In this document: in pieces, positions 1 through 22,500 of the stretch
How positions within the stretch are numbered: position 1 is the stretch's first letter
Layout of the letters: each line of letters opens with the position of its first letter
Origin: Salvator merianae
Lineage: Eukaryota; Chordata; Lepidosauria; Squamata; Teiidae
Direction of reading: 5' to 3'
Length of the DNA stretch: 64,000 nucleotides
NCBI GenBank assembly: GCA_003586115.2
Contig: QVOM02000057.1
Coordinates: forward strand, 3,250,156 to 3,314,155
Position numbers and translations under genes: made by a program
Notes under the pieces: model-generated
The model's input: the letters and a program-made list of their open reading frames with translations, nothing else
Database searches by the model: none
Told to the model about the DNA's origin: nothing

Positions 1-317
1 GCCAAAGAATTAGAAGTAAAATAAGGCATTAAAATGCAGAGGGTGTTTTTTTTTTTCTAATGTAAACACGTTCTGCTCTTCTTTAGGATATTTGTATCCT
101 AAATATTGGATCATTTTATCTGTTCTTGCTTGTGTGTTTTAATGACCAAAAATCGTAATAAAGACTGATGAACTAAAACGCTGATCAGTTAGAATACTTC
201 TGGGGAGTGGGAGAGAAAGTGGAATCCTCTATATTTATTACACAATGTTGATTTGGTTGTAATAATAGATAAACGTAAAATATATGTACATATATCAGCA
301 TTTCATGGAATAGATGA

Positions 318-395
318 GATGAAGGGAGCAATCTGAGATCATCTAGTCCAACCCTTTGCTGCATGCAGACGTTTGCTAAGCCATCTGCAAAGAGG
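318..395. mobile_element. CR1-like LINE remnant
   Basis: The phrase ATCATCTAGTCCAACCC, with flanking purine-rich and CTGC sequence, is the conserved 5'/UTR core of CR1-type repeats. Related pieces in this window lie near 30325-30410, 31115-31245 and 53470-53660. The copy is short and decayed. Confidence 0.55.
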
Positions 396-689
396 TGGCC
401 ATCCAAACAAATTGGGGCAATTGATGACTACATGTATTATGCACAATTAGCTAGAGGAAGGAGACACTCGGGTTCTGAACTACTGGGTGTAAGAAGGCAT
501 TGCCTGTATTGCTCTTATGGACCAGTAATCCCTGAAAAAACATGGCACAAGGATGTTGTTAGACCCCCACTCTGACTGGTTTTAGCCAACAGAGTCAGAG
601 TGACGAGAGAACAAAGGTGCCCTGACAAAGCAGAACTCTGAATCTGCCATTCAGAATGGCTATACAGTTATCCCTTGTATACTGCTACT

Positions 690-1035
690 ACCAATTCAAG
701 CTATCAACACTGACGTATAAGGCCCTAAACAACTTGAGCTGAGAATATCTAAAGAAACATCTTCTCCCATTTGACCTGCCCGTGCCTTAAGATCTGCTGG
801 GGAAGCCCTCTTAGCTGTGCCACCACCCTCAACAGTTAAAGTGGTGGGGACGTGTGATAGGGTCTTCTCGGTGGTAGCCCCCAGAGTTTGGAATAAGCTC
901 CCTACTGAGCTGTGCCAGGCACCTTCACTGTATATGTTGAAATATCGAGTGAAAATGCACCTCTTTTCCCAGGCTTTGGCTGGAGGAAAACCATGCCGCT
1001 CTCCTACTTGCTCTGGCTTTTCCACATGTTTCAGT
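690..1035 (+). mobile_element. Dispersed LINE 3'-end-like repeat (family A)
   Basis: This copy contains the family's shared phrases: a 'GGTCTTCTCGGTGGTAGCCC' type core, 'CTCCCTACTGAGCTGTGCCAGG' type spacer words, and a tail near 'CACCTCTTTTCCCAGGC'. Related copies occur near 3660-3760, 7560-7750, 29530-30000, 44770-44960, 49620-49840 and 60500-60735. Translated fragments look like protein but are broken, as in an old non-LTR retrotransposon end. The class (CR1/L2-like) is inferred. Confidence 0.6.
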
Positions 1036-1486
1036 GCTTGCCTGGAGGACTAGACGCTTGTCTTGCAAATGAAAAGCTGAGATCTTTGGAATATGGCATG
1101 GGTGCAAACATTTGCGCCTAAGAAAGGTTGCTTGTCCTCGTCCTTCAGTCTTCTTTGCCTAACCTTGGGGAAGCCTAGAGCTCATTGGATCCTGTGGGCC
1201 AATTCCCGGGGGAAGCATCCATCTCTCCTGCCCCGCCCTTGACACAATAAACAAACACGTGGAAGGCAAGTTATCCTTTAAATAGCTGATGCAGTAACAA
1301 ACGTCCCCATAGCCAAAGGCAAATAACACCGTCACCCACGCTGAAGTTCCCCAGCCCGTCTTTTTTTAGAGAGCAACGCCAGTGCCTAAATAGCAGGCCA
1401 AACTGGCCAGGTTCAATAGGCAGGATTGCACCGAGGGCCTGGGAATTAGATGAAGTCGTCAACATAGATAGGGAGGGAGGAATAAA

Positions 1487-1566
1487 GGGAGGGAGGGAGG
1501 AGGAAGGAAGGAAGGGAGGAAGGAAGGAAGGAAGGAAGGAAGGAAGGAAAGAAGGAAGGAAGGAGG
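1487..1566. repeat. (GGAA)n-type purine microsatellite
   Basis: An interrupted run of GGAGG/GGAAG units covers about 80 bases. It is an ordinary simple repeat. Confidence 0.9.
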
Positions 1567-3333
1567 GAAATCTGACTTGCTCTTCTGTTTTTACAGCAGT
1601 TACTTTCTGTTTATATCAGCTACAAACCATGTCATTTCTTTTTCTTTCCTTCGTTCCTCCCCTCTCCTTCCAAAAGCTGGTTTGGTTTGTCCCAACATCC
1701 AACTATTGCCGACCAAACCCCTGGTAAAAGGCACAGCAACCGAAGGCAGTTGACAAAGTTGGCAACATAAGAGTCAAGAAACCTGGAGGACCCCATGGGG
1801 CTTCTGGTGCCTCCCCTGGCAAAGTTGACATGGTCCCTGGCCAATGGGAGTGGTTTAAGGGGAAAGTCACGTGAGTCATAGGGAGTCAGGGGACTCGTCT
1901 CCAAAAATCCCTGGCTGAGGCTGCTCAACTCAGCACACACCCTCATGCTTGCTGAGGCAGCTTCATCCCATCAGGTCGCCTCCATTCAAACAGAAAGCTG
2001 CACCTGTTGAATTGGTGCCTGTCATAGTGAGTGAGAGAGTTCAGTGGCCTGGCATCAAGCGTATCTGAGGCACAGAACTACACCAGACCACTTTGCTCCC
2101 CAACCCAAGTCTACTGTTTTTAATTCAGGTTGGCCCCATGTCCCTCCAAGAAGGAAAACACAAAGAGGACCTTTACTTTGCCTTCTGTGCTCACCATTCA
2201 TTGGCCGCTACTAGTCCAAGTTTCCACGGCCCTTGATTGGTCAACTAGCCTTAGCAGCTATTTCTAGGTTGGGATTGGCTACAGGAGCTTCTGTAGCTTC
2301 CCACCCAATTTGACTCAGTGAGTTGCCCCAAGAGTGGGTCTAGGAAAGAGGTGCAGAATCAGGGCCTTGTGGACACAGTAAGTTCTTTTGGGACATTTTA
2401 TGTCTGTCCCTTGAGCCTCAAATTCACCATGGGGATGCCCCTTTTACCGTGTTTGATTACTCCCTTAGTTTTTTTTTTAAAAAAAGACCTTCAGAAGTTT
2501 CTTTGGGTTTGAAAAGTTCACTCAAAGAAAAAGTGCTTTAGCAAAGTTTCTGCCTTAGCAGATCGATTCTTGTTGGGCAACTCTAATTTGGGCTTGGTAG
2601 ATAAAATAGGAAAAGAAAAGGGAGGAAAATAACCCCGGGTTTAATGCTGTGTCCTAGAATGAGGATTTTGAAATAAAACGGGGGCCCATGTGTCAGCTGG
2701 TGTCAGCTCTTCAGTTAACCTGCAAGTAAACTGCGGGATGTGGAGAGTGACAATGATGCGACAGACGTTAGAAAGCAAAACAAAATGGTCAGATTTAGGC
2801 TTCCTCAATAGCCCACAGGGGTCAGCCAAATGGCAATTTGTAAGAAGCTTGTTTCTTACAAACTGCTCAGAGAGGCCCGGGATGATCAGGTGCTAAACCT
2901 CACAGGCCCAGACCCTCTACAGCACCGGGAGTCTCTTTGAGGGTAGGTGAGCCCTGTATAAAAGGTGCAAGGAACTCAACTCTTCATGAAACACGGCCTC
3001 CACCAGTATCTTTCTCTCTGTGGGCAGGGCCGCATTGCACGCAAGCGTGGCACCATTTTATGCAGGAGCGTGGGCTCTCTGGGCTATCGGGTTCGACTCC
3101 TGGCTAGTAGGCTGACAAGACCGTGCAAAGGCCGTTTGCCCCACCTCTCAGCGGGACGGGGGTCAACAGTGAATTTCTTAGTTTTGATCCCTTTCGAGGG
3201 AGAGCAGGAAACCATCACTGCGCATTCGCAGGAGGGAGGATTGACTTCTTCGCCACCGTGCTGGGAATCCGCTCGCTCTTGGCTCGGAGCCCGCCGGGTT
3301 CTATAAACCCGTGCCTCCTTCTGTGTGGCTGGT

Positions 3334-14246
<10,913 letters not shown>

Positions 14247-15899
14247 GGCGAGCTTGGCAGAGATCGGCCACGTGGAAGGGAAAACCTCCGGCGGCTAGCT
14301 ATCCACTCCTATTCCCATGGAGAGAGAAGAGCGGGCTACGTCCCTGGTTTACTTCCTGCCTCTGTCCAGCGACGCATGGCCTGCCGGTGCATCGGCTTCA
14401 CGTCCCTCACGCCGGGGCTGTTCCGCGTAGATGGGCCCCTAGAATGCCGGAAAGAAGGAAGGCCTCGTAATTTTATTGCAGCCTGGTTTGTATCTGAGAG
14501 CACAAAGGTGAGGGCGAGTTGTTATTCCAAGGCACTGCTCTCTTACAGACAATGCTAAGAGCATAAGAACCTAAGATGTGCCCTGCTGAATAGGATCTGT
14601 GGTGCTTCTAGTCTATCAGCCTGTCCTCCCAGTGGCCAACCAGTTGCATATGGAAGCCCACCATCAGAACATAAGGATACACACCTTTTTCTGCTCACAG
14701 CCTCCCAGCATCTGGCCTTCAGAGGCCCACTGACTCCTACGGACACCTCCCTGAAGCCACACAGCCCTCAGACCACATAACCTGTCACACCTTGTAAAAT
14801 ACAGGGTACAACCAGTGCCACGTGGCCGGTGAGATCTGTGGCCAGCTTGTGGAAGCTAAAACCCATCCAACTAAGGCTTCTAGCGTCTCTTCACTGGCTC
14901 AAGGCTCAGCTCAATAAATGACAGAGACGGGCAGGCTGGTTTTAACATCAGGGGACCACGATACGGTTATGGACTCCTCTTGAATCCCTTTGTAAACAAT
15001 GGCTTCTGGGCCCCTTTTCCATCCGGACTGAGCTACTACCCTTACTTTTTATGAGACAAGACAGAAGCTGCTTTTATTCCGGCCTCAGCGAGGGCTGAAT
15101 TTTAAATAAACCATTTCAAACTGTTCAGCTTATCGAGAATGGAGGTTTGGAAGCACTGTGAAACAGAGAGGACGGGCAGAAACTGCCAAATCCAAGAAAG
15201 GCTTTTTTCTTAGAGGAGGAAAAACTCCATTCTGTTTTCCCAGGATTTGGGGTTCAGGGCCAACGGGTTGCATATTCTTCCCTAGATGCTTTGACAGGTT
15301 ACAAAGGGCAGGAGAGACCTCCGGTCCCATTTTAACGCAGGAATGCTCCTAAGAGAGTATTTGTCTGCGCAAGCATAGTGATAAATAAATACAAATAGCT
15401 TCTTCTGGGTTCATCCTGCCAGAGAGAGGAGGGGGGGGGTTATATTTAAAATATGTTTAAGAATATTTTATTTTTTTATTACTGTGACCCATCCTGGGAC
15501 CTTTTGCTGAAGGGCAGGGATATAAATTCTACAAATGAATGAATGAATGAATCTTTCGACCTTAGCCATAAGCTGATTACAATAACAGGGCGCGGGTTGT
15601 TTGCCCCTGAAATCAGTCCTACAGAGAGCAGGAACGGGGTGGGGGAAGAAAAAGGAAAAAGGCTCGCGAAACCAAGCGTCCAGACTGCATCTTTTACGCG
15701 TCCCAAATTTCGGCTGAGTGTCTCTCCAGCCCTGGAGTAAAGGGGGTTTGAAACGCCCGCAGGAATTTAAAGATTGTAGCCCAGCTGATGGGCTTGCGCG
15801 TATATTTGGCCGTTTAGTGTTCGTAAATCGCGGGGGCGTTTCATAGGGAGCACCGTTCAGGAGTCTCACAATGCAGAAGGCCGGTGAAGGGTTCGATTC

Positions 15900-16350
15900 C
15901 AACGTTGGAGCTTCGGCTTCTTTTTAACGGCCGGGCGCTTCGCTTGCGTTCCTCATTCCCCGGCTGTCGCTTGGGAAGAGCGGTCGCGAGCGGTCGCTTG
16001 TCCTGCTACCTTGCGTTTCTCTTGTTCGCTGCCGATCTTCACAGCTGAGTCTTCGCTGCAGAACTTCAGGGACCTCGTGGTTTTGATTCTCGCAGCCTCG
16101 GCAGCCTCGTTTTTTTGGCGCTTCACTGCGGCGCGGCGGCGCTCCTGCGCCCCTCGCGGGCCGTGACTTCCCCTCCCCTAAAGGGGAAGCCCGGTGAAGG
16201 CGTGACACTCTGCCCACGCCCAGAGGCACGGGCTTGTAAGGCGCTCCTTCTGGATAGGTCCAAGGTATCGTCTCTCTTGACCCGTTGGGTCTGGGGGCGG
16301 CGGAGTTCAGCTCTCGCAGCCGAAAGGATGCGCTCGAAATACTTTTGGAA
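15900..16350. promoter_or_regulatory. Candidate bidirectional CpG promoter
   Basis: A CpG-dense stretch lies between the minus-strand SMAD4-like start (14246) and the plus-strand TOPORS-like exon (18132). Minus-strand sequence reaches a donor-like AACGCAAG|GTAGCA (exon end about 16010), fitting a noncoding first exon of SMAD4-like. On the plus strand CCAAG|GTATCG (about 16264) could be a donor for the TOPORS-like gene. Both exon assignments are inference from composition and splice words. Confidence 0.45.
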
Positions 16351-17034
16351 GTTTAAACTTTTAACTTTTGCGAGCCAGGAGTCAACCTCATCCTGAGCGC
16401 AAGGGCCAGTTTGGAAAACGAGCTCTCGCTTCAGAAGAGCAGGTTGAAAAGCTCTCCGAGAGCTTTTGCCTGACTCCCCGCAAAGGAGTCTCAGAAATCT
16501 TATTTTTCGTATAAAGCGGAAGACTTGAATGGATCTCTGGATCCTGGTCTCCTTAGCTTTGGCGCAGGGGCTTTTCTTTTTTTGCGTTTTCCTACTCCTT
16601 TGATATTTGTGGGTTTTGACCCGAACGCCGGTTTGGCAGAATTTATCGCTCACGGACCCTGCAATTGGGTGTCCGAAACAATTTAACTCTGCAGATTACT
16701 AATACTCCTTTAGAAGTTCCCTGGGAGATTTTAGGCTAATCTACACCACAGGGTTGTTATGAGGTTAAAATGGCTGGGAAGAGAACAGAACAGGGTCAGC
16801 TCCCTTGGACTCTTTGGCGGAAAGACTGGAAACTCATGCAAACTTCAGCCTTACGGGGCCTGCACTGTAACGTCCCCCAAATAGTCTCATAGAAATAAAC
16901 CAGGACAAAAAGGGACACAGTGGTCAAAAAACACAAACCCAAGCCAAATACAAAGGAAAGGAAAGCACTTTAAAAGTAGAAATTTTAACATGTAAATGTG
17001 CACCCAGCCCGTTTTAAGAAACAGGCTTGACACC

Positions 17035-17205
17035 TAGGGCCCAGTCACACCTAAGCTTTAATCCAGCTTCGATCCACTTTCAGATTGAGAGAACACATCA
17101 GTGAAGTAAACAAGACGGGTTTTTTTTCAGCATTATCTAACTCATAAAAACCACTTTGGGGTTAGATAATGTGGAAAGAAAATTATTCACTTGAATTTGC
17201 AGACA
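17035..17205. mobile_element. Left half of a hAT-like MITE
   Basis: It begins with TAGGGCCCAGTCACACCTAA and continues with sequence homologous to the left part of the element at 51855. The right terminal repeat was not found, so this is a truncated copy. Confidence 0.6.
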
Positions 17206-17464
17206 CAAACCAGATTTTGCACATCTGTATTCTCAGAACAACCGGTTACTAGGAATAATGGGATTTTGTAGCTCAGCACCATTAGGAACGGCACATGCTC
17301 CCATTCAGGTGAAGGGATGGATACAGGGTAAAGAATGGTGACAATTCCATTGAACAGCTAGCAGCATGGATTTGGGGTGAAATGCTCATTAAATTTTAAA
17401 GCCAGGATTTTTTATCTTATTTGGTCTCAAAATCTCATTGCTTATGAGGTGAGAAGGAGCTTTA

Positions 17465-17600
17465 GCACTGATTTATTTATTACGTTTGTATCCTGCCCTT
17501 CACCCAAAAGTCCCATGGGGGTTCACAAGATATGATAAAAAATACAAAACACTAAAACATATTCCCTCTCCCCGACCCTGGCAGGATTACATTCAGGAGA
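17465..17600 (+). mobile_element. Dispersed repeat (family E)
   Basis: The phrase TTTGTATCCTGCCCTTCACC, then 'CCCATGGGGGTTCACAAGA', matches the other family E copies at 7045 and 42640. Confidence 0.5.
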
Positions 17601-18131
17601 AACTATGCATCAAAGGCAAACATTAAATAAACTATTTTCCAGCAACTTCTGAATTGAATACAAGGGCAATAACTTTAAGAAGTAGAGTTCATGAACGGGA
17701 GAAAAAGAATGTTCAGAGTTAGTTCAGCAAGAGTGCAACTGACTTCTACATTCTTTCCCCAAGTGGCCCAGTTTGAGAAAGGATGGTGGCTTGGGACAGA
17801 GAAGAACACCAGTTTTGTTCTGTTTTGGAGTAGCTGCTGTACCATACAGCCATGTTTCAAAGAGCAGTCAAGTTGTGTAAACTAGGAATGTGCAAAAATC
17901 CCTTTTTTGCAGTTTTCCACAGTTTGGGGGCCGCCACTGAAAAGGCCCTATCCCAGAAGCCCACATATCAGAGATTCCTTTGGCTACAGTAAAAGGAAGT
18001 TTAAATTGACCTCTTAAATTTGTACTGGATCATTGCCAATTATTAAAAAAAAGAAGTCTAAATTAACCGTGATGCTTAAGTGCTTGACTTCCTCTCACTC
18101 TCTCTTTTATTTGCAGAATATAACATCAGGG

Positions 18132-19751
18132 ATGGACAACTTCAGAGATGGACCAGATGGGGAACCACAGGCAATGCCAGGTGACAACCCCCCAGAAGCT
18201 AAATGTCCAATCTGCCTAGATAGTTTTGAAAATCTGGCTTTTTTGGATAACTGTGGGCATAAATTCTGCTTTACTTGCATCCAGGAGTGGTCCAAAAACA
18301 AAGCAGAATGCCCACTCTGTAAGAAACCTTTTCACGCCATTCTGCACAGCGTGAGGTCTGAGGATGACTTCCAGGTATACAGCGTCAGGCCTTCGGATGC
18401 TGCCTACTCTGACAATCCAGAGGCCAACCACCCTGAGCCCGAGGCCCCTAGGGCAAGAGAGCAGAGTATGTCTGCTTCCCAAAGGGGAAGTTCCACCACT
18501 GAGGGCCCACTGCCTCCCCCAGACACCGGTTTCTTATTTGAAGGTCTGCCAACTCAGACAACGCGGGAGAGAAATGCAGAAATGCGTCGTCTGATCAGGC
18601 ACTTTGCAGCGAGGCGACGGGCTATTTTGGAGGGCAGAAGCACGAGATACATTCAAGAACAGGAAATGATACATTTTCGGAGAGCTTTGTATCGCTCCGG
18701 TACCCAAGCTAGAAGCGTTGATGACGGGGGCCACTACAGAAACGTATCGGCGGCATTTTTGCGAAGGAATCCACCCTCCCTCCAGAGGTTGGCTCGCTGG
18801 CTAAGACGCGAGCTCGTAGTCCTTTTTGGCTCACACGGAACCCTAGTCAATATCGTACAACATGACATCATTACGAACCTGACTAGATACGATATGGACA
18901 GCCCGGCATTTGCGGGCGAAGTGCGGGCGTTCTTAGGCAATAGCACATTCATCTTTTTACATGAGTTTCTCACCTTTGCCAGAAGCCCTTTTGATATGGA
19001 AGAATATGACCAGCAAGCAGATTATGAATGCCCTGCTCCATCGTATGAAGAAGACAGCCAATCCGATTCTTCCATCATTACAATTTCTTCAGGAGGGACC
19101 ACTGACCGAGAACCAGCTCTTCCAGACCTTGCAAGGGGACAGGAATTGGATGGTGAAACACCAGGGTCACCCTGTCCCAGTTCAGACCAGGTTTCAACCA
19201 CCATATCTTACACTCCAGATATTTCAGGCGGCTCCGATGATGAATCCCCTGCCCACGCTGCAGAGCAGCAGACAGAAACACCAGCTACGGTACAGAGGAA
19301 TGGTTACGATTCTGACTCCTCAGACGACTGCGTTATTATTGGTTATCTGAAGCCATTGGCAGAGAGGACTCCTGAAACCATTGAGCTGTCTTCGGATTCT
19401 GAAGATTCATGTGATGGAGATCCCGAACTCGTCGAATTGTCATCAGAGGCTGAAGGGTCAACTGATGGGTCCTCAGAATTTACACAACTGGCACCAGAGG
19501 CTGAAGAACCTATCCAGCACTACAGTTCTAGTGACCCTGATGCCAGTGGAGATGGTTTATCATTTTTTGATTCATCTGAAGACGAGGGGGTTTCCACAAG
19601 TGGTAGGAGTGAAAACGAAGACGGCCTAGCAAGGAATTATGCTAGCCAGACTGGGCTAGAAAAGTCTCCTGCCAAAAGGAAGCGCAGTGGTAACGAGGAG
19701 GAGGAGGAGGAGGAGGAGAGCTACAGTTCTTCAAAAAGAAGAAGATATTGA
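18132..19751 (+). CDS. TOPORS-like RING E3 ligase, shortened at the C-terminus
   Basis: From ATG 18132 the frame gives 539 aa. It has a C3HC4 RING (residues 25-63: CPIC, CGH, CFTC, CPLC), the TOPORS region after it (ILHSVRSEDDFQVYSVRPSD; NIVQHDII; FARSPFDMEEYDQQADYECP), and two SUMO-interacting motif candidates, SSIITISS and CVIIGYLKPLAERTPE. TOPORS is a nuclear ubiquitin and SUMO E3 ligase that binds TOP1 and p53. Here the frame ends in KRKRSGNEEEEEEEE and SSSKRRRY, just before the RS-rich tail; the same frame after the stop still reads as basic, serine-rich TOPORS-like sequence (to about 19910). A clear acceptor (pyrimidine tract plus TTTGCAG, ending 18116) precedes the start, as in the last exon of TOPORS, so an upstream exon is likely and M1 may not be the true start. 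The upstream in-frame ATG at 18033 is on the intron side of that acceptor. Function is inferred. Confidence 0.82.
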   Translation: MDNFRDGPDGEPQAMPGDNPPEAKCPICLDSFENLAFLDNCGHKFCFTCIQEWSKNKAECPLCKKPFHAILHSVRSEDDFQVYSVRPSDAAYSDNPEANHPEPEAPRAREQSMSASQRGSSTTEGPLPPPDTGFLFEGLPTQTTRERNAEMRRLIRHFAARRRAILEGRSTRYIQEQEMIHFRRALYRSGTQARSVDDGGHYRNVSAAFLRRNPPSLQRLARWLRRELVVLFGSHGTLVNIVQHDIITNLTRYDMDSPAFAGEVRAFLGNSTFIFLHEFLTFARSPFDMEEYDQQADYECPAPSYEEDSQSDSSIITISSGGTTDREPALPDLARGQELDGETPGSPCPSSDQVSTTISYTPDISGGSDDESPAHAAEQQTETPATVQRNGYDSDSSDDCVIIGYLKPLAERTPETIELSSDSEDSCDGDPELVELSSEAEGSTDGSSEFTQLAPEAEEPIQHYSSSDPDASGDGLSFFDSSEDEGVSTSGRSENEDGLARNYASQTGLEKSPAKRKRSGNEEEEEEEESYSSSKRRRY

Positions 19752-19960
19752 ACATCTGCACAATGTTCTCCAAGCAGAGACCATCGCGGCCTGAAAAGTA
19801 AGAAGAAACATCATAGCGCGGAGAATGGAGAAAGGAAAAGAGACAGCAGGCGGCATGAACAGAGGGAGGAGGCCAAGAAATCTAGAACCGGAGACCCAAG
19901 TCTGTCTTGAAAAAGCCACACTCCGGGGGGTGATACCAGAAATCCTAAGGCTCGGAAAAT
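19752..19960 (+). pseudogene. Read-past remnant of the TOPORS-like RS region
   Basis: In the same frame as the gene above, after the TGA at 19749-19751, codons give KSKKKHHSAENGERKRD and RREEAKKSRTGD-like runs. This resembles the basic/serine-rich region of TOPORS. A stop follows near 19910. The open frame lost its tail at, or before, this point. Confidence 0.6.
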
Positions 19961-22310
19961 CGTTAGAGCTAAGACGTGGGAAACAAAAATGGCGCCCAGA
20001 TGGAAGGAGCCCTCAACGCTCACGCCACCTGCAGAAGGCAATTTGGAAGACCAACACCCGCCAGGTACGCCTTCTGATCAATATCTACCTGGCTCAGCAC
20101 CGCCTAAAGAACAACTGAGAACCGTTGGGAAACAAGAATTGGGCGAGGCTTTCTCTCAACAGAATCAACGGTTAAATCCTCTTCCTCCGACATTACAGAG
20201 GTCAAAGAAACTGCCTCTCCAGCATTTGACCAAGCCTCTGAGGTTAGACTTGAACTCGATGAAATGGTAGGAGAGGTTCTAAAACCACAAGAGCAAGTTT
20301 TAGATCTACAATGTCATTCAAGAAGTAACAATATTCGTTTGAGAGGCCTACATGAGCCCACTGAGGACTCTAACTTGATTCAGCTGTCAGTGAATTGGAT
20401 AAATAAATTACTTCAAGGTTTAAAACTAGAATGGGCCGACATTGCCAGGGTGCATAGAAGTTTATGTCCACACCCTGCTCCCAATAAGCCCCCTAGGGAT
20501 ATTGTGATCGTCTTGGATCGTTTTCATACCAAATCTACATTATACTAGAAGCTCTCTCACCTAGACCCTACCTTACAATATGAAGATCAGAAAATCACCA
20601 TATTTCACGACTTCGCCCCAGAGGTTCTTGAAAGAAGACATGCCTTCCGTTCAACTACCTCGCCCCTGCAAAAACACAATTTCAAATAACACTGGGGCTA
20701 TCCTTGTCACTTCTTAATCTCAGGTAATAACAGACAACAATTTAGAGCTGATACCCCAGAAGAGGCGGAACATATCTGGAGCCTCTTGAATCCTCAGATC
20801 TGTACTACCACCAAATCCCTGCCACAGGCTGAAAATGTTCAACCTTCACAATCTACTACTACACCACCATCTCAGGAACCTACAATCTCTCCTAAGGCAT
20901 TGTGGCAATTAAAAATCCTTTGCCACAACAACCAACTGACTCAGTCGATCCTAGAGCTTGATGAATTCCAGACATGTTCAGGAAAAGATAAGAACAAGTT
21001 ATCCCATGCAATTTGTGTTAGTATTAGATTCCCAGTGCATCTAGATTTAGGTACATTTTTCTCTTATTCTTGACAATCTATGTTTGGATAAACTTAGCCT
21101 TTGCATTTAGAATGTCAGTGTTTGTTCTAGTGAACATAGCTTCTCTCAGTCTCTATACCTATGCTTTTAATAGCACCTTTTCTATATAAAAAAAAGTCAT
21201 ATATATAGACCTGTTAGTGAATTACATAGTAATTCAGTAGTTATCTTTTAAGTTAAACATTGAATGAACCCTGTTTTATTTTAGCTGTTTACTTATATTC
21301 CAGTATTCAAAAGAAAAAGAAAAGCAATACAACAGAATAGCTTTTCAGTTACTATTTTACATACTCTGTTATATATAGTAATACTTCCTTATTGCCTTAT
21401 TAAGTTAAAAATCTAGAATGCAGTTACTATTTTACATACTCTGTTATATATAGTAATACTTCCTTATTGCCTTTTTCAAGTTAAAAATATAAAATTTAGT
21501 GGATTTTATTCTTTATTCATAATATTTTCCTACATTAGAAGTTCTATAGATTTTATATATGGATTTATAGTAAATTCCATAGTAATATTGTAGCTATATT
21601 GTAAGTCTAATACTGAGTGGAAGGCACTTTATGTCAGCTGTTCTGATATGTACTAGTTAAAAAAAGAAAGGAAATTAGAAGACAGTGAGTGAGAGAGAAT
21701 TAAGTTTAACTAGTTCAGTAAATTAAAAACCCTAAAGAAAGCACACAAGCTGATTAACGCTTGATAGTTTATGTAACCATTTAATTTACAACGACTTTTT
21801 TTCATTAACCATATTTCTTTCAATCCTGGCTTTAAAATCCCAGACAGAGAAGTATCGCTGGTACCGAACCCCAGTGACAATCCATTGTATAATTAGATCT
21901 CTTCCTCCCAACTGTTGGAAAGGTTGCAACTCTTTGGGTTCCTATATACACATGTGGTGGGACTGTTTGTTAATACAAGACTTTTGGAATTTGACTCAAA
22001 TTTCTACTGCAGAAATTACTCAACAAAAATTAGTTTTATCTCCTGAACTAGCCTTTTATCCATATTTCAAGTCAATCATTCCAGTCTGAAAGATAAAGAC
22101 TCAATTCGTCAGATGCTAACGGCAGCCAAAGCCGAAATCACATTACACTGGAAGTCAGCGCACTTGCTCAACCTTACAGCATGGATTTCTAGACTTTGGT
22201 CCCTGATGCTGAATGATTTAATCCACTCACAACAGAATAAAATGCAAGCTTCAAATGACCAAGACTGGTTTACTTTCAGATGGACTCCACTACTCAAGGC
22301 AGCTCAGACT
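19960..22310 (+). mobile_element. Degraded L1-type LINE, ORF1 and the end of ORF2
   Basis: An AAAATGGCGCCCAG start is followed by ORF1-like sequence (about 20260-20800): NNIRLRGLHEPTED, then RVHRSLCP, PPRDIVIVL and FAPEVLERRHAF, in the order of the L1 ORF1 RRM and C-terminal domains, with frameshifts and stops. The ORF2 end appears at about 21870-22290 (NCWKGC, HMWWDC, then EITLHWKSAHL and WTPLL). Between them are about 1000 AT-rich bases instead of the several kilobases of endonuclease and RT. It splits TOPORS-like tail sequence from the gene, so it is an insertion in that locus. Confidence 0.75.
21345..21478 (+). repeat. Tandem duplication, about 73-base period, two copies
   Basis: The phrase TTACTATTTTACATACTCTG and the following 35 bases appear at about 21350 and again at about 21423, in the AT-rich interior of the L1 remnant. 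Confidence 0.7.
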
Positions 22311-22319
22311 GAGGTCAAA

Positions 22320-22500
22320 TTTTGTCCCAAGTCTCTAGATAGGAGACAAAGGTCCAGGAGGAACCCAAGATTTAAGGCAACCAGAAATTCCCGACTACCT
22401 AGCAGATTTGCTAAAAGAATGTCCTGAATGTGCAGATGGCCAGAATCCTAGAGGTCGTATTGAATGTGGGAATTACGACACAAAGGAAACTTCCTGAGAC
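22320..22500 (+). pseudogene. TOPORS-like C-terminal tail, copy A remnant
   Basis: The segment with GATAGGAGACAAAGGTCC and CAGAATCCTAGAGGTCG is homologous to 24680-24830 in copy B. In copy B the matching codons read YESPDRRQSPGG, similar to the TOPORS tail. It directly follows the L1 remnant. The frame is broken. Confidence 0.6.

Larger units (their letters stand above)
1..3333. other. Left flank, no coding gene recognised
   Basis: Open frames here are short and show no recognisable domain. The stretch holds a CR1-like remnant near 318-395, a LINE 3'-end-like repeat at 690-1035, a (GGAA)n tract near 1487-1566, and unique-looking sequence around 1600-3300. A TATAAAAGG motif at about 2956 is on the plus strand, but no first exon could be supported behind it. 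The last part (from 3333 leftwards) should contain the 3'UTR of the minus-strand SMAD4-like gene; an ATTAAA on the minus strand near 2639-2644 is a possible polyadenylation signal. Confidence 0.6.
14300..18030. other. Intergenic region between SMAD4-like and TOPORS-like genes
   Basis: The two genes are head to head here. It holds a family B repeat (14550-14770), ordinary sequence to about 15.85 kb, a CpG-rich stretch (15.9-16.35 kb), a MITE half (17035-17205) and a family E repeat (17465-17600). Minus-strand open frame at 16123-16653 has no recognisable domain. Confidence 0.6.

Noticed and set aside
2950..3010. TATAAAAGG motif as a promoter on the plus strand
   Set aside because: There is no CpG enrichment, first exon or plausible gene behind it, and it falls near the 3' end of the SMAD4-like gene.
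16123..16653. Minus-strand 176-residue open frame
   Set aside because: No similarity to a known family could be seen and it lies in the CpG-rich intergenic area. A noncoding first exon is more likely.
18033..18131. Upstream in-frame ATG of the TOPORS-like frame
   Set aside because: It lies on the intron side of a consensus acceptor ending at 18116, and the peptide before MDNF has no TOPORS similarity.
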